From NCBI GenBank assembly GCA_025056745.1, contig JANWVQ010000164.1:1-40760 (forward strand): 40,760 nt of DNA, in the 5' to 3' direction. Below the pieces are notes generated by a model that saw only the letters and a program-made list of their open reading frames with translations, searched no databases and had not been told where the DNA came from. Both the position numbers and the translations under genes were made by a program. Positions 16,533 to 25,720 of this stretch are shown here, piece by piece. This DNA is from Ignavibacterium sp. (lineage in GTDB: Bacteria; Bacteroidota; Ignavibacteria; Ignavibacteriales; Ignavibacteriaceae). Position 1 is the stretch's first letter, and each line of letters begins with the position of its first letter.

Positions 16533-18515
16533 ATGTTTAAAAAAATCTCTTTAACTTTTTTATTAATTGTTAATTTCACTTTATCTCAAGTTGATATTCC
16601 TACGTGGGTCAAATCTGAATTCATAAAAAATTCCCGAAAGTTCGATTTATTAAAAGTCAATTATCCAGGCGATCAAAGGTATGATGTTAAATATTATAAA
16701 CTTGATTTGCGAATAAACCACATTCAACAAAAAATTTCAGGAAATGTAAGAATCGATGCAGTGGTTGATACAATTAATTTAAATTCAATTTTCATAGACT
16801 TAGCCAATACTTTTACTGTTGATTCAATTAAAATGAATAACAATATCCTTCAATATAATAGAGTCTCTGATAGAATTTTTATTAATTTTGGATCAAGCTT
16901 CAATAGGGGACAAAAATTTTCAATTATTATTTACTATAATGGAACACCTTCAAATTCGGGATTTGGAAGTTTTACCTTTGGAACAAGAGCTGGAGGAAAT
17001 CCTTCAATTTTCACACTAAGCCAGCCTTATGGTGCTAAAGATTGGTGGCCTTGCAAAGATTTTCCTGGTGATAAAGCAGATAGCGCAGATATTTGGTTTA
17101 CAGTTGCAAATCCACTAAAAGCAGTTTCAAATGGAAAGTTGATCTCTGTTACGAATAATGGTGATGGTACTTCAACTTATAAATGGAAAGTTAGTTATCC
17201 TATTGCTCATTATCTTATTTCTTTGGCTGCGACAGATTATGTTCAATATGATAATTACTATCGATATACACCGACCGACTCAATGCCAATAAATCATTAT
17301 ATATATCCAGAGAATTTTAATTCATCAATGCGAAATCTTTTAGATTTAACTCTGGAGATGTTGAGTGTTTTTTCGCAGAGATTTGGTCAATATCCTTTTA
17401 TTAGAGAGAAGTATGGACACGCTGAATTCGGTTGGAGCGGTGGAATGGAACATCAAACTTGTTCATCAATGGGTTATTGGAGTGATTGGATTATTGCTCA
17501 CGAACTTGCTCATCAGTGGTATGGCGATGCTATAACTTGCAGGGACTGGAACAATATATGGCTTAACGAAGGATTTGCTACTTATGCTGAGGGCTTATGG
17601 ATTGAAGCTAAACAAGGAGACGTTGCATATAGAAATTTCATTAATAATAAAATGAATGTCGCTAAAACAGCAGTTGGTTCAATTTACCTTTCAGATATTT
17701 CTTCTGTAAATTCTATTTTTAACTATGCTCGAACTTATGCTAAACCTTCTATTGTTCTTCATATGTTGAGAGGAATAGTTGGAGATTCTACTTTCTTTAA
17801 CATATTAAGAACTTACACATATCATCCTTCAGTTGCTTATGGAGTAGCAGTTACTGAAAACTTCAAGCAAATTGCTGAGAACGTATCTGGTCTGGATTTG
17901 GGTTATTTTTTTAATCAATGGATTTATGGAGAGAATTATCCAAAATATCAAGTTGCTTGGAGTATAAATCAAATAAATGACACTTTAACATTTTTGAATG
18001 TTGGTATATCTCAACAATTAAATTCAAATCCATCTTTTTTCACTATGCCCATACAAATATTAGTAAAGCGAGCAAGCAGACCTGACACAATTGTAGTTTT
18101 ATTTAATAATCAGCAAACTCAGAATTTTCAAATACCTATTAGAGGAACGATTACTTCAATTCAATTTGATCCAAATAATTTGATTTTGAAAGATATTTCC
18201 ATTGCTTTTGATAACAATGATTTTTATAACAACTTAGATTTCAGATTAGAACAAAATTTCCCAAATCCTTTCAATCCTAGTACTAAAATTATTTGGCAAA
18301 CTCCATTCAGTACTTGGCAAACATTAAAAGTTTATGATATTCTTGGTAATGAAATTGCAACTTTAGTTGATGAATTCAGAGAATCCGGTAGATATGAAAT
18401 TGAATTTCCAACAAAAGAAATGAATAATTTAAATATTATCTCGAGTGGAATTTATTTTTATCAACTTAAAGCCGGAGATTTTATTGAAACTAAAAAGATG
18501 GTTTTGATAAGATAA
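16533..18515 (+). CDS. Secreted M1 zinc aminopeptidase with T9SS sorting domain
   Basis: A 660-residue exported metalloprotease. Signal peptide at 1-19; M1 N-terminal beta domain to about 220. The active site includes the exopeptidase motif GGMEH (303-307, the position usually GxMEN), the zinc motif HELAH (323-327) and the third ligand Glu346 in NEGFATYAE. The C-terminal 85 residues (about 577-660) form a type A T9SS sorting domain beginning NFPNPFNPSTKI and ending KKMVLIR. The protein should therefore be exported by Sec, then moved through the type IX system to the surface or outside, where it would release amino acids from peptides. AGAGG precedes the ATG. It converges on the MATE gene with a gap of only three bases. 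Confidence 0.93.
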   Translation: MFKKISLTFLLIVNFTLSQVDIPTWVKSEFIKNSRKFDLLKVNYPGDQRYDVKYYKLDLRINHIQQKISGNVRIDAVVDTINLNSIFIDLANTFTVDSIKMNNNILQYNRVSDRIFINFGSSFNRGQKFSIIIYYNGTPSNSGFGSFTFGTRAGGNPSIFTLSQPYGAKDWWPCKDFPGDKADSADIWFTVANPLKAVSNGKLISVTNNGDGTSTYKWKVSYPIAHYLISLAATDYVQYDNYYRYTPTDSMPINHYIYPENFNSSMRNLLDLTLEMLSVFSQRFGQYPFIREKYGHAEFGWSGGMEHQTCSSMGYWSDWIIAHELAHQWYGDAITCRDWNNIWLNEGFATYAEGLWIEAKQGDVAYRNFINNKMNVAKTAVGSIYLSDISSVNSIFNYARTYAKPSIVLHMLRGIVGDSTFFNILRTYTYHPSVAYGVAVTENFKQIAENVSGLDLGYFFNQWIYGENYPKYQVAWSINQINDTLTFLNVGISQQLNSNPSFFTMPIQILVKRASRPDTIVVLFNNQQTQNFQIPIRGTITSIQFDPNNLILKDISIAFDNNDFYNNLDFRLEQNFPNPFNPSTKIIWQTPFSTWQTLKVYDILGNEIATLVDEFRESGRYEIEFPTKEMNNLNIISSGIYFYQLKAGDFIETKKMVLIR

Positions 18516-18518
18516 TAT

Positions 18519-19880
18519 CTAATATTTTTTGAGAGGAATTTTTTCATACCAGTCGTTTGAACTAAATTTTAACAACATAGAAAGGCTATAAATGAAAATA
18601 TAGATTGGAAGTGCCAACCAAGCACCATTTAATCCAAGCCCTAAATGAATTCCAAATACATAAGCCAGTGGTACGAAGATAAAAAGATTAGTAATTACTT
18701 CAGTTTTCATCACAAAAACTATTTTACCAGCAGCTTGTAATGCATTGGCTAAGACGATTCCCAAAGCATAAAACATTTGAGCAACGCCGGCAATTCTTAA
18801 AGAGTCCTTTGCTGTTTGAATGATTGAATTGTCATTAGTTATTATCAAAAGCATATATTCAGGAATTAATAAAAATAATATTGCCAAAAAGATTGTATAG
18901 ATTGACGCCACTTTCGCAGTCTCAAATCCATAAATTCTTGCTAAAGAATATTTATTTGCTCCTAAATTTATTCCAACCAAGGTTTGAACTGCTATTCCAA
19001 ACCCAAAGCAAGGTAAAAATGAAATAAACATTGTGCTAATTATTGCTTGAGATGCAGCCTGTTCTTTTGTACCTATTATTCCTGTTATTCCAATAAAACT
19101 TAAAAAACCAATAAGAATAAATAAATTTTGAAATGAAACAGGTAAAGAAATTTTAACAATTGATCTTATTACTTCAAAGTCAATCTTAAGATGCTTGAAA
19201 TTTTGATATTTAATTCTATATCTTTTAAGTAACAATATATAAGTATAGAATAGAAAATCAAATGAAGTGGCTAAAGTTGAACCTAAACCAGCACCAGCCA
19301 ATTCCATTCGCGGAAAACCTAAGTTTCCAAATATGAATAGATAGTTAAACACTACATTTAATAAATTAGTAATCACACCAGAAACCATAAATGCTTTGCC
19401 TTTGTTGATCCCAAAATAAAATCCTCGATAAGAGACGGATATCAAGAACAATGGTATTCCCAAAAACCTATAAAAAATGTAATCTGAAGCTAAGATTGTT
19501 ACATTGTTATCAGATGAAAAAAGGTTTGCGATTTCATAAGAAAAAAAAACTCCAACGGAAGTTACAATTGTTCCAATGATAATTGATATAAGTAAAGAAT
19601 TGTTTAGAACATTTCCACATTCAATAAAATTTTGTTGCCCAAAGCGTCTTGCTACAATAACGTGTGTTCCGGTTGCGAGACTTGAAAAAAAACTTATTAA
19701 TGCCCAAGTAGCCAATACTCCAATTCCCATTGCTGCAAGGGCATAAGTTGCATTCTCTAATCTCCCAACCATTGCAGCATCAACTAAAGACACAATCATT
19801 TGTGTTGAAAGTCCTGCTATGGCTGGCAAAGCAACTTTGAGAATTCTCGAATAAAATAATTTTTTACGAGATAAATTCAT
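18519..19880 (-). CDS. MATE family efflux transporter
   Basis: A 453-residue inner-membrane protein with twelve predicted helices in two similar halves, the MATE fold. Typical features are the first-helix LPAIAGLSTQMIVSLVDAAM with the conserved Asp, a VARRFGQ segment after helix 2-3, and the second-half QTLVGINLGA. MATE proteins export cationic drugs or metabolites in exchange for sodium ions or protons; the substrate cannot be inferred here. The gene stands alone, convergent with the aminopeptidase and divergent from archease. The ATG at 19880 has no clear Shine-Dalgarno sequence. Confidence 0.9.
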   Translation of the reverse strand: MNLSRKKLFYSRILKVALPAIAGLSTQMIVSLVDAAMVGRLENATYALAAMGIGVLATWALISFFSSLATGTHVIVARRFGQQNFIECGNVLNNSLLISIIIGTIVTSVGVFFSYEIANLFSSDNNVTILASDYIFYRFLGIPLFLISVSYRGFYFGINKGKAFMVSGVITNLLNVVFNYLFIFGNLGFPRMELAGAGLGSTLATSFDFLFYTYILLLKRYRIKYQNFKHLKIDFEVIRSIVKISLPVSFQNLFILIGFLSFIGITGIIGTKEQAASQAIISTMFISFLPCFGFGIAVQTLVGINLGANKYSLARIYGFETAKVASIYTIFLAILFLLIPEYMLLIITNDNSIIQTAKDSLRIAGVAQMFYALGIVLANALQAAGKIVFVMKTEVITNLFIFVPLAYVFGIHLGLGLNGAWLALPIYIFIYSLSMLLKFSSNDWYEKIPLKKY

Positions 19881-19927
19881 TGATTAAAAAATTTAAGTTA
19901 GAAACATTGATAACTAAATTATTATGG

Positions 19928-19946
19928 AGAATATCTTTGATATTCT
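19928..19946. promoter_or_regulatory. Palindrome upstream of archease-rtcB
   Basis: A perfect inverted repeat with 8-base arms (AGAATATC / GATATTCT) and a 3-base centre, 33 bases upstream of the archease ATG, in the 99-base divergent gap with the MATE gene. It could be an operator or a small hairpin in the 5' leader. I found no sigma-54 type site and no RtcR gene, which control rtcBA in enterobacteria. Confidence 0.35.
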
Positions 19947-19979
19947 AATTAAATTATTCATATCGAAAAATAATTAGTT

Positions 19980-20405
19980 ATGCCATCAAAACACAATTTT
20001 ATTAGCCATACAGCTGATATTGCATTTGAAGTAGAAGCTGATTCTTTGGAAGAATTATTCGTTGAATCATTTTACGGATGGTTTAACTCGGTAATATTTT
20101 CAGATAATGAATTAAAAATTCACTCAGAAATGTTTATTGAAATTAAAGCTGACTCATTGGAACAATTACTAGTTGATTTTCTTAATGAATTAAACTTTTT
20201 ATTAATTACAAAAAAGATACTCTGTTTAAGGATTGAAAACTTAACTATTGATAAAAGAAATATTTTGTTGAATGCTTTTATCAGAACACACAATTTGGAA
20301 GATACATCAATTATAAAGTCAGAAATTAAAGCCGTGACTTATCATCAAATGGAGATAATAAAAAAAGATAATAAATATTTTGTTAAAGTAGTTTTTGATA
20401 TTTAA
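19980..20405 (+). CDS. Archease, RtcB-activating protein
   Basis: A 141-residue protein of the archease family, which helps the RNA ligase RtcB become guanylylated and turn over. The N-terminal HTADIAFEVEADSLEELF carries the conserved metal-binding Asp13, and the chain ends in the usual short strand with an acidic residue (VVFDI, Asp140). Length and order match bacterial archeases. It lies 44 bases upstream of rtcB on the same strand, and this pairing makes the assignment nearly certain. No strong Shine-Dalgarno sequence precedes the ATG. Confidence 0.93.
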   Translation: MPSKHNFISHTADIAFEVEADSLEELFVESFYGWFNSVIFSDNELKIHSEMFIEIKADSLEQLLVDFLNELNFLLITKKILCLRIENLTIDKRNILLNAFIRTHNLEDTSIIKSEIKAVTYHQMEIIKKDNKYFVKVVFDI

Positions 20406-20449
20406 GGAAATAGTCTTTATCATAAGAGATTTTTAATATTGAGGTAGTT

Positions 20450-21904
20450 ATGAAAGTCGATGGAATAGAATTAAATAAAATCAGAGACAATCTTTGGGAA
20501 ATTCCTAAAACAGATGGAATGCGAGTTCCGGGGAGAATTTATATCTCTCGTGAAATGCTTGAATCAACTCTTTCCGAAATAGAAGCGTTAAAGCAAGTAA
20601 TGAATGTTGCTCATCTCCCAGGAATTGAAAAATATAGTATTGCAATGCCGGACATTCATTGGGGTTATGGATTTCCTATTGGTGGTGTTGCAGCTACAAA
20701 TCTTGATGAAGGTGTTATCTCACCAGGTGGAGTTGGATATGATATAAATTGTGGCGTTCGACTTGCTTCAACTAATCTGACTTTAGAAGAAGTTCAACCA
20801 AAACTTGAAAATCTGATATCCAAATTATTTCAAAGTATTCCAACAGGAGTTGGTGCGAGTGGAGCAATAAAAAAATTATCCAAATCAGACTTGAAAAAAA
20901 TTTTAGAGAAAGGTAGTGTCTGGGCAATTGAAAATGATTTTGGAAACCAAAATGATATAAAATTTACTGAAGAAAGTGGAACCTTAAGAAATGCAGATTT
21001 TAGCGTTGTCAGCGAAAGAGCTCTAGAAAGAGGTGCTGATCAAGCTGGGACGCTTGGCTCAGGAAATCATTTTCTTGAAGTGGATGTTATTGAAGAGATT
21101 TATGATAATAAAGTCGCTGAAGTGTTTGGTTTATTTAAAGGACAAATAGTAATTCAAATTCATACTGGTTCTAGAGGATTAGGTTATCAAATATGCGATG
21201 ATTATCTAAAAATTTTGATTAAAGCTTCTGAAAAATATGGATTCAAATTGCCTGATAAACAATTAGCTTGTGCACCAATAAAATCGCAAGAAGGAAGAGA
21301 TTATCTTGCAGCTATGCAAGCAGCAGCTAATTTTGCTTGGAATAATAGGCAGGTAATTATGTCTCTTGCCAAGAAATGTTTTCAAGATACTTTCAAAATC
21401 AAAGAATCAGATTTGGGATTTAATTTAGTTTATGATGTTTGCCATAACATAGCCAAAATAGAAAAACATAAAATAGATGGTAAAGTAAAAGAAGTTTGTG
21501 TTCATCGTAAAGGGGCTACAAGAGCGTTTCCTCCTGGAAGTGATATGATTCCAGAGAAGTATAAATCTGTTGGTCAACCAGTTTTAATTCCGGGAGATAT
21601 GGGTAGATATTCTTATGTTGCAGTTGGAACAGAAAAAGCTATGGAGGAGACTTTTGGCAGTTCTTGTCACGGCGCTGGTAGAAACTTAAGTAGACACAAA
21701 GCACTTAAAGAGGCTAAGGGTCGTGACTTAGTTAGCGAATTGAAAAAGAAAGGAATTATAATTCAAGCAAAAGGATATAAAACAATTGCTGAAGAAATGC
21801 CTTTAGCTTACAAAGACGTTGCTGATGTAGTTGATGTGATGCATAATGAAGGTATTACAAAAAAAGTAGCAAAACTTAAACCACTCGGTGTAATTAAAGG
21901 TTAA
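20450..21904 (+). CDS. rtcB: RtcB RNA-splicing ligase
   Basis: A 484-residue GTP- and manganese-dependent ligase that joins 2',3'-cyclic-phosphate or 3'-phosphate RNA ends to 5'-OH ends, used in tRNA or rRNA repair. Conserved metal and catalytic sites are visible: Asp98 and Cys101 in GYDINCGVR, His207 in GSGNHF, His238 in IHTGSRG, His332 in VCHNIAK, and the guanylylated His407 in SSCHGAGR. No intein is present, although RtcB often hosts one. GAGG precedes the ATG. It is followed by a strong terminator. Substrates in this organism are unknown; repair after toxin cleavage is an inference from work on other bacteria. Confidence 0.96.
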   Translation: MKVDGIELNKIRDNLWEIPKTDGMRVPGRIYISREMLESTLSEIEALKQVMNVAHLPGIEKYSIAMPDIHWGYGFPIGGVAATNLDEGVISPGGVGYDINCGVRLASTNLTLEEVQPKLENLISKLFQSIPTGVGASGAIKKLSKSDLKKILEKGSVWAIENDFGNQNDIKFTEESGTLRNADFSVVSERALERGADQAGTLGSGNHFLEVDVIEEIYDNKVAEVFGLFKGQIVIQIHTGSRGLGYQICDDYLKILIKASEKYGFKLPDKQLACAPIKSQEGRDYLAAMQAAANFAWNNRQVIMSLAKKCFQDTFKIKESDLGFNLVYDVCHNIAKIEKHKIDGKVKEVCVHRKGATRAFPPGSDMIPEKYKSVGQPVLIPGDMGRYSYVAVGTEKAMEETFGSSCHGAGRNLSRHKALKEAKGRDLVSELKKKGIIIQAKGYKTIAEEMPLAYKDVADVVDVMHNEGITKKVAKLKPLGVIKG

Positions 21905-21914
21905 TAAAAATTTT

Positions 21915-21954
21915 AGCCACTAATTACACTAATTTTTCAATGTAATTAGTGGCT
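21915..21954. terminator. Bidirectional terminator between rtcB and the redoxin gene
   Basis: A perfect 14-base stem (AGCCACTAATTACA / TGTAATTAGTGGCT) with a 12-base loop. It is followed by T-rich sequence on the plus side and by AAAATTTTTATT on the minus side. It lies exactly in the gap between two convergent genes, so it can end both transcripts. Confidence 0.85.
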
Positions 21955-21961
21955 TTAAATA

Positions 21962-22561
21962 TTAGTATTTTACACTACAACCGTAAGGTGTCGTTGTTTT
22001 AGTGCTAACTTCCTTGCCACTTAAAATTTCGTCTAATGCTTTTGAAACATAATTATTAGCTTTTTTAACATCCTCTTTATCGGTTGATTTGATATCATCT
22101 ATTGCGCCTGCATAAACTAATTTCCCATCTGAATTAATTATAAACATATGAGGTGTAGTTTTTGCTCCATACATTTTGCCAACAGTTCCATCTTCATCAA
22201 TTAAGTATGCAGTAAATTTAGCTCCGTGTTCTTTTGAGCGTTTATTTATTTCATCGTTAGTAAAGTGACCTTGTTTACCTTTAGCAGAAGAGCAAATTGC
22301 TAACCATACTACACCTTTTTGAGTATATTTTTCTTGAAGTTGTTGCATATTTTTGGAATCATAGTGTTTTTTAACAAATGGACAATCGTAGTTTATCCAT
22401 TCTAAGACGACTGTTTTCCCTTTGAATTCATTAAGAGAATATTCTTTTCCGTAAGAATCTTTTAACTTAAAATCAGGTGCTTTTGAATCAATACTTGCCT
22501 GTTGAGCCAATAAAACATTTGTTAAGAAAAAAATGCCAATTAAAAAAATAAGATTTTTCAT
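21962..22561 (-). CDS. Periplasmic redoxin (AhpC/TSA-like thioredoxin fold)
   Basis: A 199-residue exported thiol protein. Signal peptide at 1-20, then a redoxin domain with APDFKLKDSYGKEY and the active site NYDCPFVKKHY (Cys60), the pattern of redoxins with a single N-terminal Cys rather than a CxxC. Cys90 (WLAIC) and Cys196 in the C-terminal PYGCSVKY are candidate resolving cysteines; such a tail recurs in this group. AAGGAGG precedes the ATG. It follows the DsbD-like gene by 18 bases, so a shared redox role in the periplasm is likely. The substrate is unknown; peroxide reduction or disulfide reduction are both possible. Confidence 0.82.
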   Translation of the reverse strand: MKNLIFLIGIFFLTNVLLAQQASIDSKAPDFKLKDSYGKEYSLNEFKGKTVVLEWINYDCPFVKKHYDSKNMQQLQEKYTQKGVVWLAICSSAKGKQGHFTNDEINKRSKEHGAKFTAYLIDEDGTVGKMYGAKTTPHMFIINSDGKLVYAGAIDDIKSTDKEDVKKANNYVSKALDEILSGKEVSTKTTTPYGCSVKY

Positions 22562-22579
22562 ATATCCTCCTTTATTAGG

Positions 22580-23374
22580 TTAATAATATTTTAATGGAAC
22601 TGAAATTTCAAAAGATTTTTTTATTCGTGAATTATTTTCTGAATAAAATAAAATAAGAATTCCCTCTAATTTTTCAGGGATATGAGTTCTAAATGGATCA
22701 AATTCAATTTTGATTAAATAACTCTCTAGTTCTTTATAAAATTCATTTGCTAAAACATTTTTGAATATTCCATTTTCGAAAGGGAAAAAAGAAAATGATT
22801 CAATTGTTTCATTTTCTGAATTGTTTTTTATCTCTAATAAAACTTTGTCTCCTTCAATTTTCCCGAATAATTCTAATGAATGTTCTTTATTGGGAAATTG
22901 ATTATTTAACAAATCTTTGAGTTCATTTTGATTAAATCTTGACTTAAGATTTGATAAATTAAAAGTAATTACAGTATCAAAAGGAATACAAATATCTTTA
23001 CATATTAAAGAGTTTATTTTGCAAGTAATGTCCTTATTGTGTATTTCAGAGTAATCTTTAAAGATAATCTCATAAAAAATACTTGCATTATTCTCATATC
23101 CATAACTAACAAGTCCATCAACTTCAAAAGCTTTTGGAATAGGCCATAATTCATCTGAAATTTCTATTCCATCAGGTAAGTTCCAAGTGATTTCTGTGGG
23201 AATACCAGTGTCTCCGGAGTTCAACCAGTAAAGATGCCAACCATTTTCTATGGTGAAATTTAAACAGATATATGTTTTGCTATCTGCTTTATAAAGTGAC
23301 AATTCGACAAAAGTTTTAGGATGAACTATAGCTTGGGAAAAAATTAATATTATGCCAAATAAATTTTTAATCAT
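22580..23374 (-). CDS. DsbD N-terminal-domain-like periplasmic protein
   Basis: A 264-residue protein with a short signal peptide and a domain like the N-terminal (alpha) part of DsbD. It shows GWHLYWLNSGDTGIPTEI (45-62), LPDGI and WPIPKAF, then the redox pair Cys125 and Cys129 in LICKDICIP. In full DsbD this domain receives electrons from the membrane part and hands them to periplasmic partners. Here neither the eight-helix membrane part nor the C-terminal thioredoxin domain is attached, and no CcdA-like gene is nearby. The adjacent redoxin is the natural partner. The electron source is unknown. Confidence 0.78.
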   Translation of the reverse strand: MIKNLFGIILIFSQAIVHPKTFVELSLYKADSKTYICLNFTIENGWHLYWLNSGDTGIPTEITWNLPDGIEISDELWPIPKAFEVDGLVSYGYENNASIFYEIIFKDYSEIHNKDITCKINSLICKDICIPFDTVITFNLSNLKSRFNQNELKDLLNNQFPNKEHSLELFGKIEGDKVLLEIKNNSENETIESFSFFPFENGIFKNVLANEFYKELESYLIKIEFDPFRTHIPEKLEGILILFYSENNSRIKKSFEISVPLKYY

Positions 23375-23464
23375 CGTATTTTATTAACAAATGATTTTAG
23401 AAAATGGTTCGGAAAAAGTATGAATAATAAAAATAGTTCAATAAATTTTTTTGATTGAAGAAGT

Positions 23465-24259
23465 TCAGATTTCAATTTCTAGTCCAACTGGACAATGATC
23501 AGAGCCCATAACTTCTGGTAGAATAAACGCATTTTTTACATTACTCCTTAAATTTTCAGAAACAAAGAAATAGTCTATTCTCCAGCCAACATTTCTTTCC
23601 CTTGCTCTTGATTGCATATCCCACCAAGTGTAATGATTTGGTTCATTGTTGAACATTCTAAAAGTATCAATAAATCCGTGAGCTAAAAATTTATCCATCC
23701 ATTCGCGTTCAATTGGTAAAAAGCCAGATATATTTTCATTTTCTTTTGGTCTTGCTAAATCAATTTCCTTATGAGCTGTGTTTACATCTCCACACACTAT
23801 TAATTTTTTACCCAATTTTAGATAATTATCAACAAAATCTAAAAAAGCGTCGTAGAAATCCATTTTATATTTTAATCTTTCTTCACTTGCTTTACCATTG
23901 GGATAGTAGATATTTATTAAAGAAAATCTCTCATAGTGAGCAATAATAATTCTACCTTCATCATCAAATCGAGGGATACCAAAACCGTGTTCTACTTTTA
24001 ATGGCTCTTCTTTAGTATAAATAGCTACTCCGCTGTAACCTTTTTTAACAACTGAAGAAGAGAAAAAAGATTTATAATTATCGACTTTAATTAAATCATC
24101 TGGCAGTTGTTCAGGATGTGCTTTTGTCTCCTGAATACAGAGTATATCAGGGTTGGACTTTAGGAACCATTCTATAAATCCTTTTTTGTATATAGCCCTA
24201 AGTCCGTTTACATTCCAAGAAAGTAGTTTGTAATTTTTTGTATTCTTTTCAGAACTCAT
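23465..24259 (-). CDS. xth: Exodeoxyribonuclease III (AP endonuclease)
   Basis: A 264-residue enzyme of the ExoIII/APE1 family that cuts DNA at abasic sites and trims 3' ends in base-excision repair. Motifs in order: [21 protein letters not shown] (metal ligand Glu44), [29 protein letters not shown] and the final GSDHCPVG with the catalytic Asp-His. Length and order are normal. It starts 14 bases downstream of the feoB permease gene and may be read from the feo promoter, a plausible link between iron-driven oxidative damage and repair, though this is only inference. Confidence 0.95.
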   Translation of the reverse strand: MSSEKNTKNYKLLSWNVNGLRAIYKKGFIEWFLKSNPDILCIQETKAHPEQLPDDLIKVDNYKSFFSSSVVKKGYSGVAIYTKEEPLKVEHGFGIPRFDDEGRIIIAHYERFSLINIYYPNGKASEERLKYKMDFYDAFLDFVDNYLKLGKKLIVCGDVNTAHKEIDLARPKENENISGFLPIEREWMDKFLAHGFIDTFRMFNNEPNHYTWWDMQSRARERNVGWRIDYFFVSENLRSNVKNAFILPEVMGSDHCPVGLEIEI

Positions 24260-24273
24260 TTTGCTAAATTTTT

Positions 24274-25698
24274 TTAGTGAACCAAATAATAAATTTTAGT
24301 AACAATAAATGTAACCAATAATCCTAAAATGATTGGTAAAAATGTAGAAACCAAAGTCCATTTCCAACTTTTTGTTTCTTTGTAAATAGTAAAAATTGTA
24401 GTTGAACAAGGATTATGTAGTAAACTAAACAACATAAGATTAATTCCTGTTAGCAAAGTCCAACCACCGGCTTGAAATATTTTAGCAGTATCTTCAATTG
24501 ATTCAAGCTCAAATAAAACTCCACTTCCTGCACCAAAATCATTTAATCCAAGATGAGAAACTGTAAGCATAAGAATTGTTGGTAAAACTAATTCATTCGC
24601 GGGAATTGCAATTATATAAGCTAAGAAAATTACCCCATTAAGTCCAAAAATTAATGCTACTGGGTTAAAAAAGTTTATAAAATGATTAGCTAAAGATATT
24701 CCATCAATTGTAATGTTGGAAATTAACCAGATAACTAACCCAGCTGGAAATGAAAAAACAATAGCACGCCATAAAACAAAAATTGTCCTATCAATTAATG
24801 ATGTATAAAGTGTTTGCAAAATTCTTGGAGGTCGGTAGGGAGGTAACTCCAAACTAAAGGCAGAAATTTCTCCTTTTAATAAAGTTTTTGTCAGAGCCCA
24901 AGAGACAATAAAACTCATAATAATACCTAAAACAGCAATGAATATCACAGCTAATGCAGAAATAAATCCGGCTAAATAAGCAGGAACCAAACTACCAATA
25001 AAAACCGTGGCAATTAAAATTTGAGTTGGCCAACGACCATTGCAAAGTGAAAAATTGTTCGTTATTATTGCAATAAGTCTTTCTCGTGGAGAATCAATTA
25101 TTCTTGTTGAGATTATACCAGCAGCGTTACAACCAAATCCCATAGCCATTGTAAGAGCTTGTTTTCCGTGAGCTCCAGCTTTTTTGTAAATAGCATCCAA
25201 ATTAAATGCGACTCTTGGTAAATAACCAAAATCTTCCAATAAAGTAAATAGTGGAAAAAATATTGCCATTGGAGGAAGCATAACACTTACGACCCAAGCG
25301 CAAGAGAGATATCCTCCATCAATCAATAAACCCACTAACCAATTAGGTATGTTAAATGAAAGAAAAATATTTTTTAATTCTGGATGTAAAAAATCAATTA
25401 AGAAACTTGCAAGTATTGAAGATGGATAATTTGCACCTACTATAGTTAACCAAAAAACAAAAGCAAGCATCATTAACATTATTGGAATACCAAAGTATTT
25501 GCTTGTTAATATTTTATCAAGAGTTCTGTCAAAACTAAAAGGGGATTTCTTATCAGAATATGTTACGGCTTTATTTGCTATTTCAGAGGCATTGTTATAG
25601 ATTGTCTCCATCAATGTGTCATATAAATTTTCTCCGAGTTCCCATCTTAGCCTATTTGCTTCTGAAATTATTTTCTCTCGATTTGATTTTGAATCCAT
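24274..25698 (-). CDS. feoB: FeoB membrane permease part (split FeoB)
   Basis: A 474-residue inner-membrane protein matching the C-terminal half of FeoB, the Fe(II) importer. After an N-terminal cytoplasmic segment (1-60), which corresponds to the end of the GDI-like helical region, it has about ten helices with the gate motifs GFGCNAAGI followed by [11 protein letters not shown], and a late [10 protein letters not shown]. The GTPase domain is encoded by the separate gene upstream. The upstream frame ends in tandem TAA codons; 22 bases later this ATG opens in a different frame. Both halves are complete, so this looks like a true split rather than a decayed gene. Confidence 0.88.
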   Translation of the reverse strand: MDSKSNREKIISEANRLRWELGENLYDTLMETIYNNASEIANKAVTYSDKKSPFSFDRTLDKILTSKYFGIPIMLMMLAFVFWLTIVGANYPSSILASFLIDFLHPELKNIFLSFNIPNWLVGLLIDGGYLSCAWVVSVMLPPMAIFFPLFTLLEDFGYLPRVAFNLDAIYKKAGAHGKQALTMAMGFGCNAAGIISTRIIDSPRERLIAIITNNFSLCNGRWPTQILIATVFIGSLVPAYLAGFISALAVIFIAVLGIIMSFIVSWALTKTLLKGEISAFSLELPPYRPPRILQTLYTSLIDRTIFVLWRAIVFSFPAGLVIWLISNITIDGISLANHFINFFNPVALIFGLNGVIFLAYIIAIPANELVLPTILMLTVSHLGLNDFGAGSGVLFELESIEDTAKIFQAGGWTLLTGINLMLFSLLHNPCSTTIFTIYKETKSWKWTLVSTFLPIILGLLVTFIVTKIYYLVH

Positions 25699-25720
25699 AA
25701 TTAAGATGAATGATAAGTTA

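Noticed and set aside
18510-18525. Terminator between the aminopeptidase and MATE genes
   Set aside because: Only three bases separate the two stops and no stable hairpin is visible there.
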